Positions 1 to 5,835 of a stretch of DNA of 5,862 nt are shown piece after piece. Source of the DNA: Candidatus Eiseniibacteriota bacterium. Lineage in GTDB: Bacteria; Arandabacterota; Arandabacteria; JAGLYR01. The notes below the pieces were generated by a model, which ran no database searches, was not told the origin of the DNA, and was given only the letters and a program-made list of their open reading frames with translations. The stretch's first letter is position 1, and every line of letters begins with the position of its first letter. Position numbers and translations under genes: made by a program. The DNA lies in assembly GCA_023132135.1 (NCBI GenBank), contig JAGLYR010000246.1, positions 1 through 5,862 of the forward strand, written 5' to 3'.

Positions 1-49
1 CTGGGATTGGGGAATACTGCTGTCCACCGCTCGCGCTCTTTCGCACTTG

Positions 50-985
50 CTACGCCGCCGGTGCCGCGTAGTACACAGCCCCACCCCGGGGCTCAGAGCG
101 AATCCGCCCGTCCCTCTGCAGTTCATCCAGGTACTTGATCGCTTCGTTGCGGTGAATACCCAATCCGCTGACGACGTCGTCCAGTGTACACGGACGCCGC
201 CTCAGCATCGCCAGGATATCCTCCCTGTGGGCCGCGAATTCATGTTCCTCTTCGGCTCCCCGGAAGTGAGCGATAACCTCGGCGGGGGGAGTGAACAGGG
301 CGGCCAGCTCGCGCAGGTCTTCGCTCGGCACCGGACGGACGGTGGATTCCGCTGGAGGCCGAACGGCCGTGTTGATCTGGACTCTGTCGGGCCGGATTCT
401 CTCGACCAGCGGCAGTATGCGGCGGACGTAGGGAGGGATGCCGGTGATGCCATAGAGCAGGAGGATCTCCAGCCACATCCGGCCCTTGAACATCGCCCGG
501 AATTCAACAAGACCTTCCACCATCTCGTCGAAATCCACGTCCCCGTGCGGACGGTTGACGCATGCGAACATCTCGCGATCGGCGACATCCAGCGAGGGCA
601 CAACCAGATCCGCCTTGGCGCAGTCCCGGCGTACCTCCGGGTCGGTCATAAGCGAACTGTTCGTGAGGATGGCGACCGGTGTGTCGGTTATTTTTCTGAC
701 AGCGTCAACAACAGCGCCGAAGCCCGAGTGCAGGGTGGGCTCCCCGGACCCGGAGAGCGTGATGTAATCCGGGGGAGCCGATTGTTTCAGGGTCTCTTCG
801 AGCTCCCGGATCACCTGGCCGGTGGGGACGAATTCCCCGCGGGTGGCCGTGAGGTTGGTCGTCCGGCCGAGCTGGCAGTAGGTGCAATCAAAGCTGCACG
901 TCTTGTAGGGAATCAGATCGACCCCGAGGGATCTTCCCAGCCTGCGCGAGGGAACCGGACCAAAGACATGCCGTCTACTAGTCAT
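50..985 (-). CDS. Radical SAM protein, COG0731-like, with C-terminal winged-helix-like region
   Basis: A predicted 311-aa enzyme that binds a [4Fe-4S] cluster and cleaves S-adenosylmethionine to make a radical. The CX3CX2C motif is at Cys30, Cys34 and Cys37 (CSFDCTYCQ), and a GGEP-like strand follows at residues 79-85 (GSGEPTL). The N-terminal GPVPSRRLGRSLG block (9-21) is typical of the group related to archaeal TYW1/Taw1 wyosine enzymes. Only one cysteine triad is seen, so a tRNA-wyosine role should not be assumed; bacterial members generally have no known substrate. About the last 70 residues (AHREDILAMLRRRPCTLDDV to the end) look like a winged helix. I chose the ATG at 985 because the family block starts just after it and an AAGGG lies 8 bases upstream. 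The longer frame to 1063 would run into the preceding gene. The start overlaps the end of the upstream glycosyltransferase gene by 8 bases, indicating translational coupling. Family is confident; function is not. Confidence 0.9.
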   Translation of the reverse strand: MTSRRHVFGPVPSRRLGRSLGVDLIPYKTCSFDCTYCQLGRTTNLTATRGEFVPTGQVIRELEETLKQSAPPDYITLSGSGEPTLHSGFGAVVDAVRKITDTPVAILTNSSLMTDPEVRRDCAKADLVVPSLDVADREMFACVNRPHGDVDFDEMVEGLVEFRAMFKGRMWLEILLLYGITGIPPYVRRILPLVERIRPDRVQINTAVRPPAESTVRPVPSEDLRELAALFTPPAEVIAHFRGAEEEHEFAAHREDILAMLRRRPCTLDDVVSGLGIHRNEAIKYLDELQRDGRIRSEPRGGAVYYAAPAA

Positions 986-1778
986 TGCTGCTTCCCTTCT
1001 TCTTTGCGCGGCCCCCTTGCAGAGAAGCCGGGGTCGAGAGATCCGCATGGATCCGGCGCACACGCCACGCGTCCCAGACCATCTTCATGCCGTCCGAAAG
1101 CGGATTGACCTTGGTTACGTCGGAGTTGATCCAGCGGACGGGAACCTCCGCGATATGGTAACCAAGCTTCCGAGCAACGTAGAGGACCTCGACGTCGAAG
1201 GCCCACCCATCCAGGGTCTGGCGGGAGAAAACGGGCTGGATCACCTCCTGCCGAAAGCACTTGAAACCGCACTGGGTGTCGTGGAGATCCCGCATGACCA
1301 GCATCCGAAGGAAACGATTGAAGATCTTTCCCAGAATCTCCCTGCACCAGGGTTGGTGCCGCTCGATGCGGGAGTCCTTGAGCGCCCGGGACCCGATGGC
1401 CACGTCCGCCCCTGTCTCCAGAGCCTGGATCAGCTTCTCAACCTCCTGGATGGGAGTCGAAAGATCCGTGTCAGAGAACAGGACATACCGGCCCGAGGCC
1501 TCCAGAACGCCCCGCTTCACAGAATAGCCCTTGCCGCGGTTGGGATCGTTCCGGAGGATTTTGTGCGGAATCCCGTTGAGGCGATCGCGGGCCACATCCG
1601 ATGTCCTGTCGGAACTTCCATCGTCTACCACCAGGATCTCGAAGCTCCAATTCCGGGTGGAAAGATACTCGAGGATGCGCGGAAGCGAAACTCCGAGTCG
1701 TTCTTCTTCGTCATAAGCAGGTAGGACGACTGAGAGATATGGTTTGCGGACCGTGGCGCCTTGGGGATCTCCGTTCAA
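978..1778 (-). CDS. Family 2 glycosyltransferase, ALG5/dolichyl-phosphate glucosyltransferase-like
   Basis: A GT-A fold glycosyltransferase expected to move a sugar from a nucleotide sugar onto a polyprenyl phosphate or similar lipid carrier at the inner membrane. With a TTG start at 1778 it is 266 aa. Visible motifs are SVVLPAYDEE (16-25), VVDDGSSDRT with Asp52/Asp53, NRGKG (80-84), the metal-binding DTD at 103-105 (FSDTDLSTP), DTQCGFK (167-173) and WAFDVEVLY (192-200). The last two are characteristic of the ALG5/DPG synthase branch of GT2. No transmembrane segment is evident, unlike bactoprenol glucosyltransferases such as GtrB. The frame is open to a GTG at 1832 (284 aa), with another GTG at 1820. 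Neither has a Shine-Dalgarno, while TTG 1778 has GGAG 9 bases upstream and the extra residues look unlike the family, so I prefer 1778. It is the first gene of a two-gene operon with the radical SAM gene. Donor and acceptor cannot be told from sequence. Confidence 0.9.
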   Translation of the reverse strand: MNGDPQGATVRKPYLSVVLPAYDEEERLGVSLPRILEYLSTRNWSFEILVVDDGSSDRTSDVARDRLNGIPHKILRNDPNRGKGYSVKRGVLEASGRYVLFSDTDLSTPIQEVEKLIQALETGADVAIGSRALKDSRIERHQPWCREILGKIFNRFLRMLVMRDLHDTQCGFKCFRQEVIQPVFSRQTLDGWAFDVEVLYVARKLGYHIAEVPVRWINSDVTKVNPLSDGMKMVWDAWRVRRIHADLSTPASLQGGRAKKKGSSND

Positions 1779-1787
1779 CTGTCGTGA

Positions 1788-1791
1788 CTCC
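1788..1791 (-). promoter_or_regulatory. Ribosome binding site deciding the TTG start of the glycosyltransferase
   Basis: GGAG on the minus strand lies 9 bases before the TTG at 1778-1776. The longer GTG starts at 1832 and 1820 have no purine-rich motif at a useful distance. This is the reason for the shorter gene model; confidence is moderate because TTG starts are uncommon. Confidence 0.45.
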
Positions 1792-1877
1792 AGGATAGCA
1801 TGGTGAATTGTCGAGTGCACCCGGAGATGCACACCGTGTCTTGTTGACAGGGCAAGAAGTCATGAATAATCCCGACC

Positions 1878-1906
1878 AGTGTAGCGCGATTGAGACATTG
1901 ACGCAA
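1878..1906 (-). promoter_or_regulatory. Putative sigma70-like promoter for the glycosyltransferase/radical SAM operon
   Basis: Read on the minus strand: TTGCGT (1906-1901), a 17-base spacer, then TACACT (1883-1878). The -10 box matches 4 of 6 consensus bases and the -35 keeps the TTG core. Transcription would begin near 1871, giving a leader of about 90 bases before the TTG start. It faces away from the promoter at 1933-1961. Inferred from consensus only. Confidence 0.4.
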
Positions 1907-1932
1907 CGCAGAATGATGGTTCCGGATTACTC

Positions 1933-1961
1933 TTGACGGCTGGATCGGGAAATCCTATTGT
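1933..1961 (+). promoter_or_regulatory. Putative sigma70-like promoter for the S9 peptidase gene
   Basis: TTGACG (1933-1938, 5 of 6 consensus) and TATTGT (1956-1961, 4 of 6) are separated by exactly 17 bases. Transcription would start near 1968, leaving a short leader of about 40 bases before the ATG at 2009. It is the best promoter match I found in the window and sits at the expected place. Confidence 0.55.
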
Positions 1962-1998
1962 GGCCGGGAATGACTCCGTAATCAGTTACCTCAATCAC

Positions 1999-2004
1999 AG
2001 GAGG
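1999..2004 (+). promoter_or_regulatory. Consensus ribosome binding site of the S9 peptidase gene
   Basis: A full AGGAGG lies 4 bases before the ATG at 2009. The spacing is slightly short but the match is perfect. It fixes the start and predicts strong translation. Confidence 0.8.
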
Positions 2005-2008
2005 AATC

Positions 2009-4015
2009 ATGAGTGTGTCGCGGACAGGATGGCTGGCCGGTTGCATCGTGCTGATGGCGGCGAGTGTGCTGCTTTTCCAGCCCGGTTGCGGGCAGCGGCA
2101 ACAGCAGCAGGCCGGACCTCCGGATCTTATTCCCCGGGAAGTACTCTTCGGAAACCCCGACAAGGTTTCTCCGAAGCTGTCGCCCGACGGGAAGTACATG
2201 GCCTACCTGAAGCCGGTTGATGATGTGCTCAACGTGTGGATTCGCACTGTCGGGAAGCAGGATGACAAAGTGGTCACCCGCGACACCGACCGGGGGATCC
2301 GCTGGTACTTCTGGGCTTACGACAACGAGCACATTGTCTACGGGCAAGACAAGGCGGGCGACGAGAACTGGCGCCTGTACGCCGTCCATCGCTCCGGCGA
2401 GGGAGAGGAAAAGGATCTGACCCCGTTGGAGGGAATCCAGGCGAGGGTCGTGGATCTTCATCCGGATCATCCCGGCGTCATTCTGGTGGCGCTGAACGAC
2501 CGGAATCCCCAGCTCCACGATGTCTACAAGGTTGATCTGAAGACGGGGAAAAGGACGCTGGTCGAGAAGAATCCGGGGAATTTCGTCGGGTGGATGACCG
2601 ACAACGACTTCAATCTCCGCGGCGCGTTGGCCATTACGCCCACCGGCGGATTCGATGTCATGATCCGGAAGACCGAGAAGAGCTCCTGGAAGAAGTTCAT
2701 GGGGTGGGGACCGGAGGACTCCAATACCGGGCCGGTGGGATTCACTCCCGATAACAAGGGGCTCTACCTGATCGACGGGCGGACTGCGAACGCCGCGGAG
2801 TTGGTGGAAATCCGGTTTTCCGACAGTAAGATCACGCGCATTTCGGGCGACCCGAGGTACGATGTGAGCAACATCGCATCCGAGCCGAGAACCAACAAGG
2901 TGCAGGCGGTGGGATTCTCAAAGGCGCGCCTCGAATGGGAAGTCGTGGATCCCGCCGTCAAGGATGACTTTGCGTACCTCAAGACGGCGCACGAGGGTGA
3001 TTTCTTTGTCGTGAATCGGGATCTGGCCGACAAGAACTGGCTGATCGCGTATATCACGGACGATGGTCCCGTTTACTACTATGCGTACGACCGCGGTCGC
3101 AAGAAATCGACCTTCATGTTCACTCACCGCCCGGAGCTGGAAGGTCTGCCTCTGGCCAAGATGAAACCCATTAGTTTCACGGCCCGGGACGGGCTTAGGA
3201 TCGAGGGGTATCTGACATTCCCCGTGGGGGTGGAGCCCAGGAATCTCCCGATGGTCCTCAACGTGCATGGTGGCCCGTGGCACCGGGATACCTGGGGGTA
3301 CAATCCCGAAGCCCAGTGGTTGGCCAACCGGGGCTATGCCAGCCTGCAGGTGAACTTCCGCGGCTCCACGGGATACGGGAAGGAGTTCGTGAATGCGGGT
3401 GACCGGGAATGGGGTGGCAAGATGCAGGACGACCTTATCGACGGAGTCGAGTGGGCCGTCGAGCAGGGCTACGTGGATCCCGGGCGGGTCGCGATCTACG
3501 GCGGCAGCTATGGCGGCTACGCGGCCCTGGTGGGCGCCACCTTCACACCGGACGTCTTCTGCTGCGCCGTCGACATCGTGGGTCCGGCGAATCTCACCAC
3601 CTGGCTGGAGAACGTCCCGCCCTACTGGATCCCGATTCTGCCCCTGGTTTACCATCGTGTGGGGAATCCGGAGGAGGACGCGGACTTCCTGATGAGCCGT
3701 TCCCCGATCACCAGGGTCGACAAGATCGAGATTCCCATGCTCATCGCCCAGGGCGCCAACGATCCCAGGGTTCCCATGGATGAGTCGGAGCAGATCGTAG
3801 CGGCCATGGAGAAGAATGGAATCGAGTACGGCTACTTCCTGTTCGAGGACGAGGGCCACGGATTTGCGAAGCCGGAAAACCGTCTCCTGTTCTACGGCGC
3901 GGCCGAGGAGTTCCTGGCCCGCTACATGGGTGGACGATTCGAGGGCGAGAAGATGGGTGTGATCGGCGTCCGGAAACACATCAGCGACGGGGAGTTCGTC
4001 ACGGCGGCGGAGTAG
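2009..4015 (+). CDS. S9 family (prolyl oligopeptidase-type) serine peptidase, exported, possible lipoprotein
   Basis: A 668-aa peptidase of the dipeptidyl-peptidase/acylaminoacyl-peptidase type, expected to cut short peptides from or near their N-terminus outside the cytoplasm. Residues 8-23 form a hydrophobic signal segment after Arg5. It is followed by QPGC with Cys27, a possible lipid-attachment cysteine although Gln at -3 is atypical, then a Gln-rich linker (QRQQQQ). Residues about 45-390 look like the beta-propeller, starting with a PD40-type repeat (SPDGKYMAY, 58-66). The alpha/beta hydrolase domain follows: HGGP oxyanion-region motif at 420-423, nucleophile Ser500 in GGSYGG, Asp585 in GANDPRVP and His617 in DEGHGF. 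The Ser-Asp-His order and spacing are those of S9, and length is normal for the family, so the enzyme appears intact. It has its own promoter and RBS and is divergent from the left operon. Family is certain; exact specificity (S9B or S9C-like) is open. Confidence 0.95.
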   Translation: MSVSRTGWLAGCIVLMAASVLLFQPGCGQRQQQQAGPPDLIPREVLFGNPDKVSPKLSPDGKYMAYLKPVDDVLNVWIRTVGKQDDKVVTRDTDRGIRWYFWAYDNEHIVYGQDKAGDENWRLYAVHRSGEGEEKDLTPLEGIQARVVDLHPDHPGVILVALNDRNPQLHDVYKVDLKTGKRTLVEKNPGNFVGWMTDNDFNLRGALAITPTGGFDVMIRKTEKSSWKKFMGWGPEDSNTGPVGFTPDNKGLYLIDGRTANAAELVEIRFSDSKITRISGDPRYDVSNIASEPRTNKVQAVGFSKARLEWEVVDPAVKDDFAYLKTAHEGDFFVVNRDLADKNWLIAYITDDGPVYYYAYDRGRKKSTFMFTHRPELEGLPLAKMKPISFTARDGLRIEGYLTFPVGVEPRNLPMVLNVHGGPWHRDTWGYNPEAQWLANRGYASLQVNFRGSTGYGKEFVNAGDREWGGKMQDDLIDGVEWAVEQGYVDPGRVAIYGGSYGGYAALVGATFTPDVFCCAVDIVGPANLTTWLENVPPYWIPILPLVYHRVGNPEEDADFLMSRSPITRVDKIEIPMLIAQGANDPRVPMDESEQIVAAMEKNGIEYGYFLFEDEGHGFAKPENRLLFYGAAEEFLARYMGGRFEGEKMGVIGVRKHISDGEFVTAAE

Positions 4016-4068
4016 GGTCGCGCGGAGAGACAGGGCAAATCTGTAGGGTATGCTGACTACACCGAGAT

Positions 4069-4099
4069 GAGACCCATGTGCCCGGTGCACATGGGTCTC
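4069..4099 (+). terminator. Perfect 13-bp hairpin between the S9 peptidase and PLP enzyme genes
   Basis: GAGACCCATGTGC (4069-4081) and its exact reverse complement (4087-4099) flank a 5-base loop, CCGGT. A pyrimidine-rich run (GCTCTCTTCCC) follows instead of a proper T tract. It could be a terminator for the peptidase gene 53 bases upstream. Alternatively it could be a leader hairpin of the PLP gene, whose RBS begins 15 bases after it, or a palindromic operator. The weak T tract keeps the terminator call tentative; the structure itself is certain. Confidence 0.5.
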
Positions 4100-4113
4100 G
4101 CTCTCTTCCCATG

Positions 4114-4119
4114 AAAGGA
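4114..4119 (+). promoter_or_regulatory. Ribosome binding site choosing the ATG at 4129
   Basis: AAAGGA is placed 9 bases before the ATG at 4129, giving the N-terminus MSTKTGTDYG. The in-frame ATG at 4111 is preceded only by pyrimidines (CTCTCTTCCC), so it is unlikely to be used. Confidence 0.6.
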
Positions 4120-4128
4120 CGGCGTCCC

Positions 4129-5322
4129 ATGAGTACCAAGACGGGAACCGACTACGGCATCTACACGAAAGCGATCCATGCGGGGCAGGAGCCGGATCCG
4201 CTAACGCTGGCGGTTTCCCCGCCCATCTATCAGACTTCGACCTTCGCTTTCAACAACACCCGGCACGGGGCGGACTGCTTCCGCGGGGAGTCCGACGGCT
4301 ACATCTACACCCGGTTGGGGAACCCGACCACGCGGATGCTGGAAGACAACGTGGCCGCGCTTGAGAAGGGAGTGGGGGGTCTCGCCACGGCTACGGGAAT
4401 GGCGGCTACCTGCTCGGTATACTTCGCCCTGTTCAAGGCCGGGGATCACGTGGTCGGCACCGACGCGCTGTACGGCCCGTCCAGGATGGTGGTGGAGCGG
4501 GACTGGTCCCGATTCGGAATAGGGTTCTCCTTCGTCGACACATCGGACCTGGACAATGTACGAAAGGCAATGCGCCCGGAGACGAGGATGCTCTACATCG
4601 AGTCGCCGGCGAATCCGACCATCAAGCTGACCGACCTTGCCGGCTGTGCCGCGATCGCCCACGAGAACGGGGCGATCCTTGTCGTGGACAACACCTTCAT
4701 GAGTCCCCACCTCCAGAACCCCTTCGATTTCGGCGCGGACATCATCATCCACAGCATGACCAAGTTCCTGAACGGCCACGGCGACGTTGTGGCCGGGATG
4801 ATCGTGTTTCGGGACAAGGAGTTGCTGGCGGAAGTGCGCCCGGCGTTCGAGTTCCTCGGTGGAACGATGGACCCGCACCAGGCGTGGCTCGTTCTGAGAG
4901 GGATCAAGACCCTCGGGCTTCGCATCGACAGGGCCCAGGAAAATGCGGTGAACATCGCCGGGATGCTGGAGGCCCATCCCAAGGTCGAGCGGGTTTACTA
5001 TCCGGGTCTCCGGAGCCACCCGCAGTACGAACTGGCTCGAAAGCAGCAGCGCGGACCCGGATGCCTGATTTCCTTCGAACTGAAGGGTGGGCTTGAGGCG
5101 GGGAGTCGCTTTCTGGACAGCGTCCGTCTCTGCACGCTGGCAGTTTCGCTGGGTGGGGTTGAGACCCTGATCCAGCTGCCGGCGGGGATGACCCACGCCA
5201 CCATTCCGCGGGAAAAACGCCTCGCCGCCGGCATTGCCGATGGTCTTGTGCGTGTATCCGTGGGATGTGAGGATGTAGAGGACCTGATGGCGGATCTGGA
5301 GCAAGCGCTGGAACAATGTTGA
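4129..5322 (+). CDS. Cys/Met metabolism PLP-dependent enzyme, methionine gamma-lyase/cystathionine gamma-lyase-like
   Basis: A 397-aa cytoplasmic fold-type I PLP enzyme of the trans-sulfuration family, acting on methionine, cystathionine, homocysteine or an O-acyl-homoserine. Its residues map almost number for number on Pseudomonas putida methionine gamma-lyase, as I recall it: Tyr60 and Arg62 (phosphate contacts from the neighbouring subunit), Tyr115, Asp187 (VVDNTF, pyridine nitrogen), Lys212 (SMTKFLNGHGD, Schiff base), Ser340 (SLGGVETL) and Arg375 (GLVRVSVG, substrate carboxylate). The lyase's signature Cys116 is Pro117 here, and the segment holding its Lys240/Asp241 reads FEFLGGTMDPH, shorter and without that pair. 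True methionine gamma-lyase activity is therefore doubtful, and cystathionine lyase/synthase or sulfhydrylase chemistry is equally possible. I chose the ATG at 4129 because AAAGGA lies 9 bases upstream; the ATG at 4111 lacks an RBS and a GTG at 4078 falls inside the hairpin. No clear own promoter was found (TATGCT at 4049-4054 lacks a good -35). Confidence 0.92.
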   Translation: MSTKTGTDYGIYTKAIHAGQEPDPLTLAVSPPIYQTSTFAFNNTRHGADCFRGESDGYIYTRLGNPTTRMLEDNVAALEKGVGGLATATGMAATCSVYFALFKAGDHVVGTDALYGPSRMVVERDWSRFGIGFSFVDTSDLDNVRKAMRPETRMLYIESPANPTIKLTDLAGCAAIAHENGAILVVDNTFMSPHLQNPFDFGADIIIHSMTKFLNGHGDVVAGMIVFRDKELLAEVRPAFEFLGGTMDPHQAWLVLRGIKTLGLRIDRAQENAVNIAGMLEAHPKVERVYYPGLRSHPQYELARKQQRGPGCLISFELKGGLEAGSRFLDSVRLCTLAVSLGGVETLIQLPAGMTHATIPREKRLAAGIADGLVRVSVGCEDVEDLMADLEQALEQC

Positions 5323-5330
5323 ACAAGAAC

Positions 5331-5349
5331 AGTCCCTAGTCCCTAGTCC
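5331..5349. repeat. Heptamer tandem repeat, AGTCCCT x 2.7
   Basis: Two exact copies of AGTCCCT (5331-5337, 5338-5344) are followed by a partial copy, AGTCC (5345-5349), starting 8 bases after the stop codon of the PLP enzyme gene. No coding role is visible. The last base is shared with the tail sequence at 5349-5364. Confidence 0.85.
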
Positions 5350-5364
5350 AAGGAGAAGGGCATC
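5349..5364 (+). repeat. Tail repeat, copy 1, after the first heptamer tract
   Basis: CAAGGAGAAGGGCATC directly follows the AGTCCCT tract. It matches 13 of 16 bases of copy 2 at 5409-5424, exactly 60 bases downstream. The pair suggests a duplicated tract-plus-tail module. Confidence 0.6.
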
Positions 5365-5370
5365 AAAGGC

Positions 5371-5412
5371 GTGCTACGTGCCACGTGCTTCGTGCTTCGT
5401 GCTTCGTGCAAG
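5371..5412. repeat. Heptamer tandem repeat, GTGCTTC-type, about six units
   Basis: Consecutive 7-base units run GTGCTAC, GTGCCAC, GTGCTTC, GTGCTTC, GTGCTTC, GTGCAAG. The three central units are identical and the outer ones differ by one or two bases, as expected for an ageing slippage tract. It lies in non-coding DNA and has the same period as the tract at 5331-5349, with a different unit. Confidence 0.9.
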
Positions 5413-5424
5413 GACAGGAGCATC
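5409..5424 (+). repeat. Tail repeat, copy 2, after the second heptamer tract
   Basis: CAAGGACAGGAGCATC begins in the last unit of the GTGCTTC tract and differs from copy 1 at three positions. Its position relative to the heptamer tract is the same as that of copy 1. Confidence 0.6.
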
Positions 5425-5436
5425 GGAAGGGTTGAA

Positions 5437-5493
5437 GCCCCCGGAGGGGGCGGCTCAGTGTTAGCCCCGGGTGGAACGAAGTGGAACCCGGGG
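5437..5493. repeat. Double-hairpin GC-rich element, possible dispersed palindromic repeat
   Basis: Two inverted repeats lie side by side. The first is GCCCCC (5437-5442), loop GGA, GGGGGC (5446-5451). The second is CCCCGGGT (5465-5472), a 13-base loop, ACCCGGGG (5486-5493). Between them is GGCTCAGTGTTAG. The loop of the second carries a near-repeat (GTGGAAC, 5471-5477, and again 5481-5487). No T tract follows either hairpin, so a simple terminator is not the best reading, though the first could slow transcription coming from the PLP enzyme gene. Paired GC-rich palindromes of this kind are typical of REP/REPIN-like repeats mobilised by RAYT transposases. No such transposase is in the window, so that link is inference. 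Confidence 0.6.
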
Positions 5494-5548
5494 GGAAGGA
5501 AGAACAGGAACAACCACCCTCCAGTTTTCCCTCCTTGATCGTCGATCC

Positions 5549-5731
5549 TTAATCGCCGGCGGTCCCCGTCTTCTTGTCGCGGGGCCCTATCTTCCAGCTC
5601 CCTCCGGTCCCGAACATTGTGCGGGTCACCGCGTCCAGCATAATCTCGAATTCCTCGGGATCGCAGCTGCTCGAGAGGAAGTAGTCCATAGGGTTCCGGT
5701 TTGCCTGGGGAAGGTCGACATAGCTCTCCAT
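5549..5731 (-). CDS. Small hypothetical protein, 60 aa
   Basis: I do not recognise this protein. It runs from ATG 5731 to a TAA, with GAGGAG at 5745-5740 placed 8 bases before the start, a good reason to think it is translated. The N-terminal two thirds are mixed and acidic (MESYVDLPQANRNPMDYFLS, then a CDPEEFEIML segment) with a likely short helix around residues 24-38. The C-terminal third is Gly/Lys-rich and polar (FGTGGSWKIGPRDKK). There is no signal peptide, membrane segment or metal motif, and only a single Cys (residue 23). It stands alone on the minus strand, pointing toward the hairpin element. It could be a genuine small cytoplasmic protein, a remnant of a larger gene, or a chance ORF with a fortuitous RBS. 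Confidence 0.5.
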   Translation of the reverse strand: MESYVDLPQANRNPMDYFLSSSCDPEEFEIMLDAVTRTMFGTGGSWKIGPRDKKTGTAGD

Positions 5732-5739
5732 AGTGAAGA

Positions 5740-5745
5740 CTCCTC
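5740..5745 (-). promoter_or_regulatory. Ribosome binding site of the small minus-strand ORF
   Basis: GAGGAG on the minus strand lies 8 bases upstream of the ATG at 5731. It is the main support for the 60-aa ORF. A possible -10 (TAAACT, 5798-5793) lies further upstream, but no matching -35 is present. Confidence 0.5.
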
Positions 5746-5820
5746 GATTGGGTGGTGCGCCTGACTGACCATCGGCGGGACGGGGATTGGAGTTTAGCCT
5801 GGATTATTCATGAATCCCTG

Positions 5821-5835
5821 CTGCGAGGGTCGCAG
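5821..5835. repeat. Small inverted repeat near the right edge
   Basis: CTGCGA (5821-5826), loop GGG, TCGCAG (5830-5835). An alternative pairing CCCTGC (5816-5821) with GCAGGG (5832-5837) competes with it. No T tract follows in either direction. The rest of 5746-5862 shows no gene that I can support. Confidence 0.35.

Noticed and set aside
986-1063. N-terminal extension of the radical SAM protein (26 residues)
   Set aside because: It lies inside the glycosyltransferase gene, precedes the conserved family start, and the internal ATG at 985 has a usable RBS.
47-1108. Long plus-strand ORF (353 aa) opposite the radical SAM gene
   Set aside because: It is an antisense shadow: the opposite strand encodes clear radical SAM motifs, and this translation has low-complexity Arg/Pro/Gly-rich content with no recognisable motif.
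2918-4090. Long minus-strand ORF (390 aa) opposite the S9 peptidase catalytic domain
   Set aside because: It is complementary to a verified catalytic domain and explained by GC-rich third codon positions; no family motif was seen.
4078-4128. Longer starts for the PLP enzyme at GTG 4078 and ATG 4111
   Set aside because: The first lies within the hairpin and the second lacks a Shine-Dalgarno; the start at 4129 gives the usual family length.
4201-5316. Long minus-strand ORF (371 aa) opposite the PLP enzyme gene
   Set aside because: It has the same shadow pattern and mirrors a gene with every expected PLP-binding residue.
5331-5412. Possible CRISPR array
   Set aside because: The repeats are 7 bases in direct tandem with no spacers, so this is a simple tandem repeat.
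5471-5764. Plus-strand ORF of 97 aa
   Set aside because: It starts inside the hairpin element, lacks a ribosome binding site, and overlaps the better supported minus-strand small ORF.
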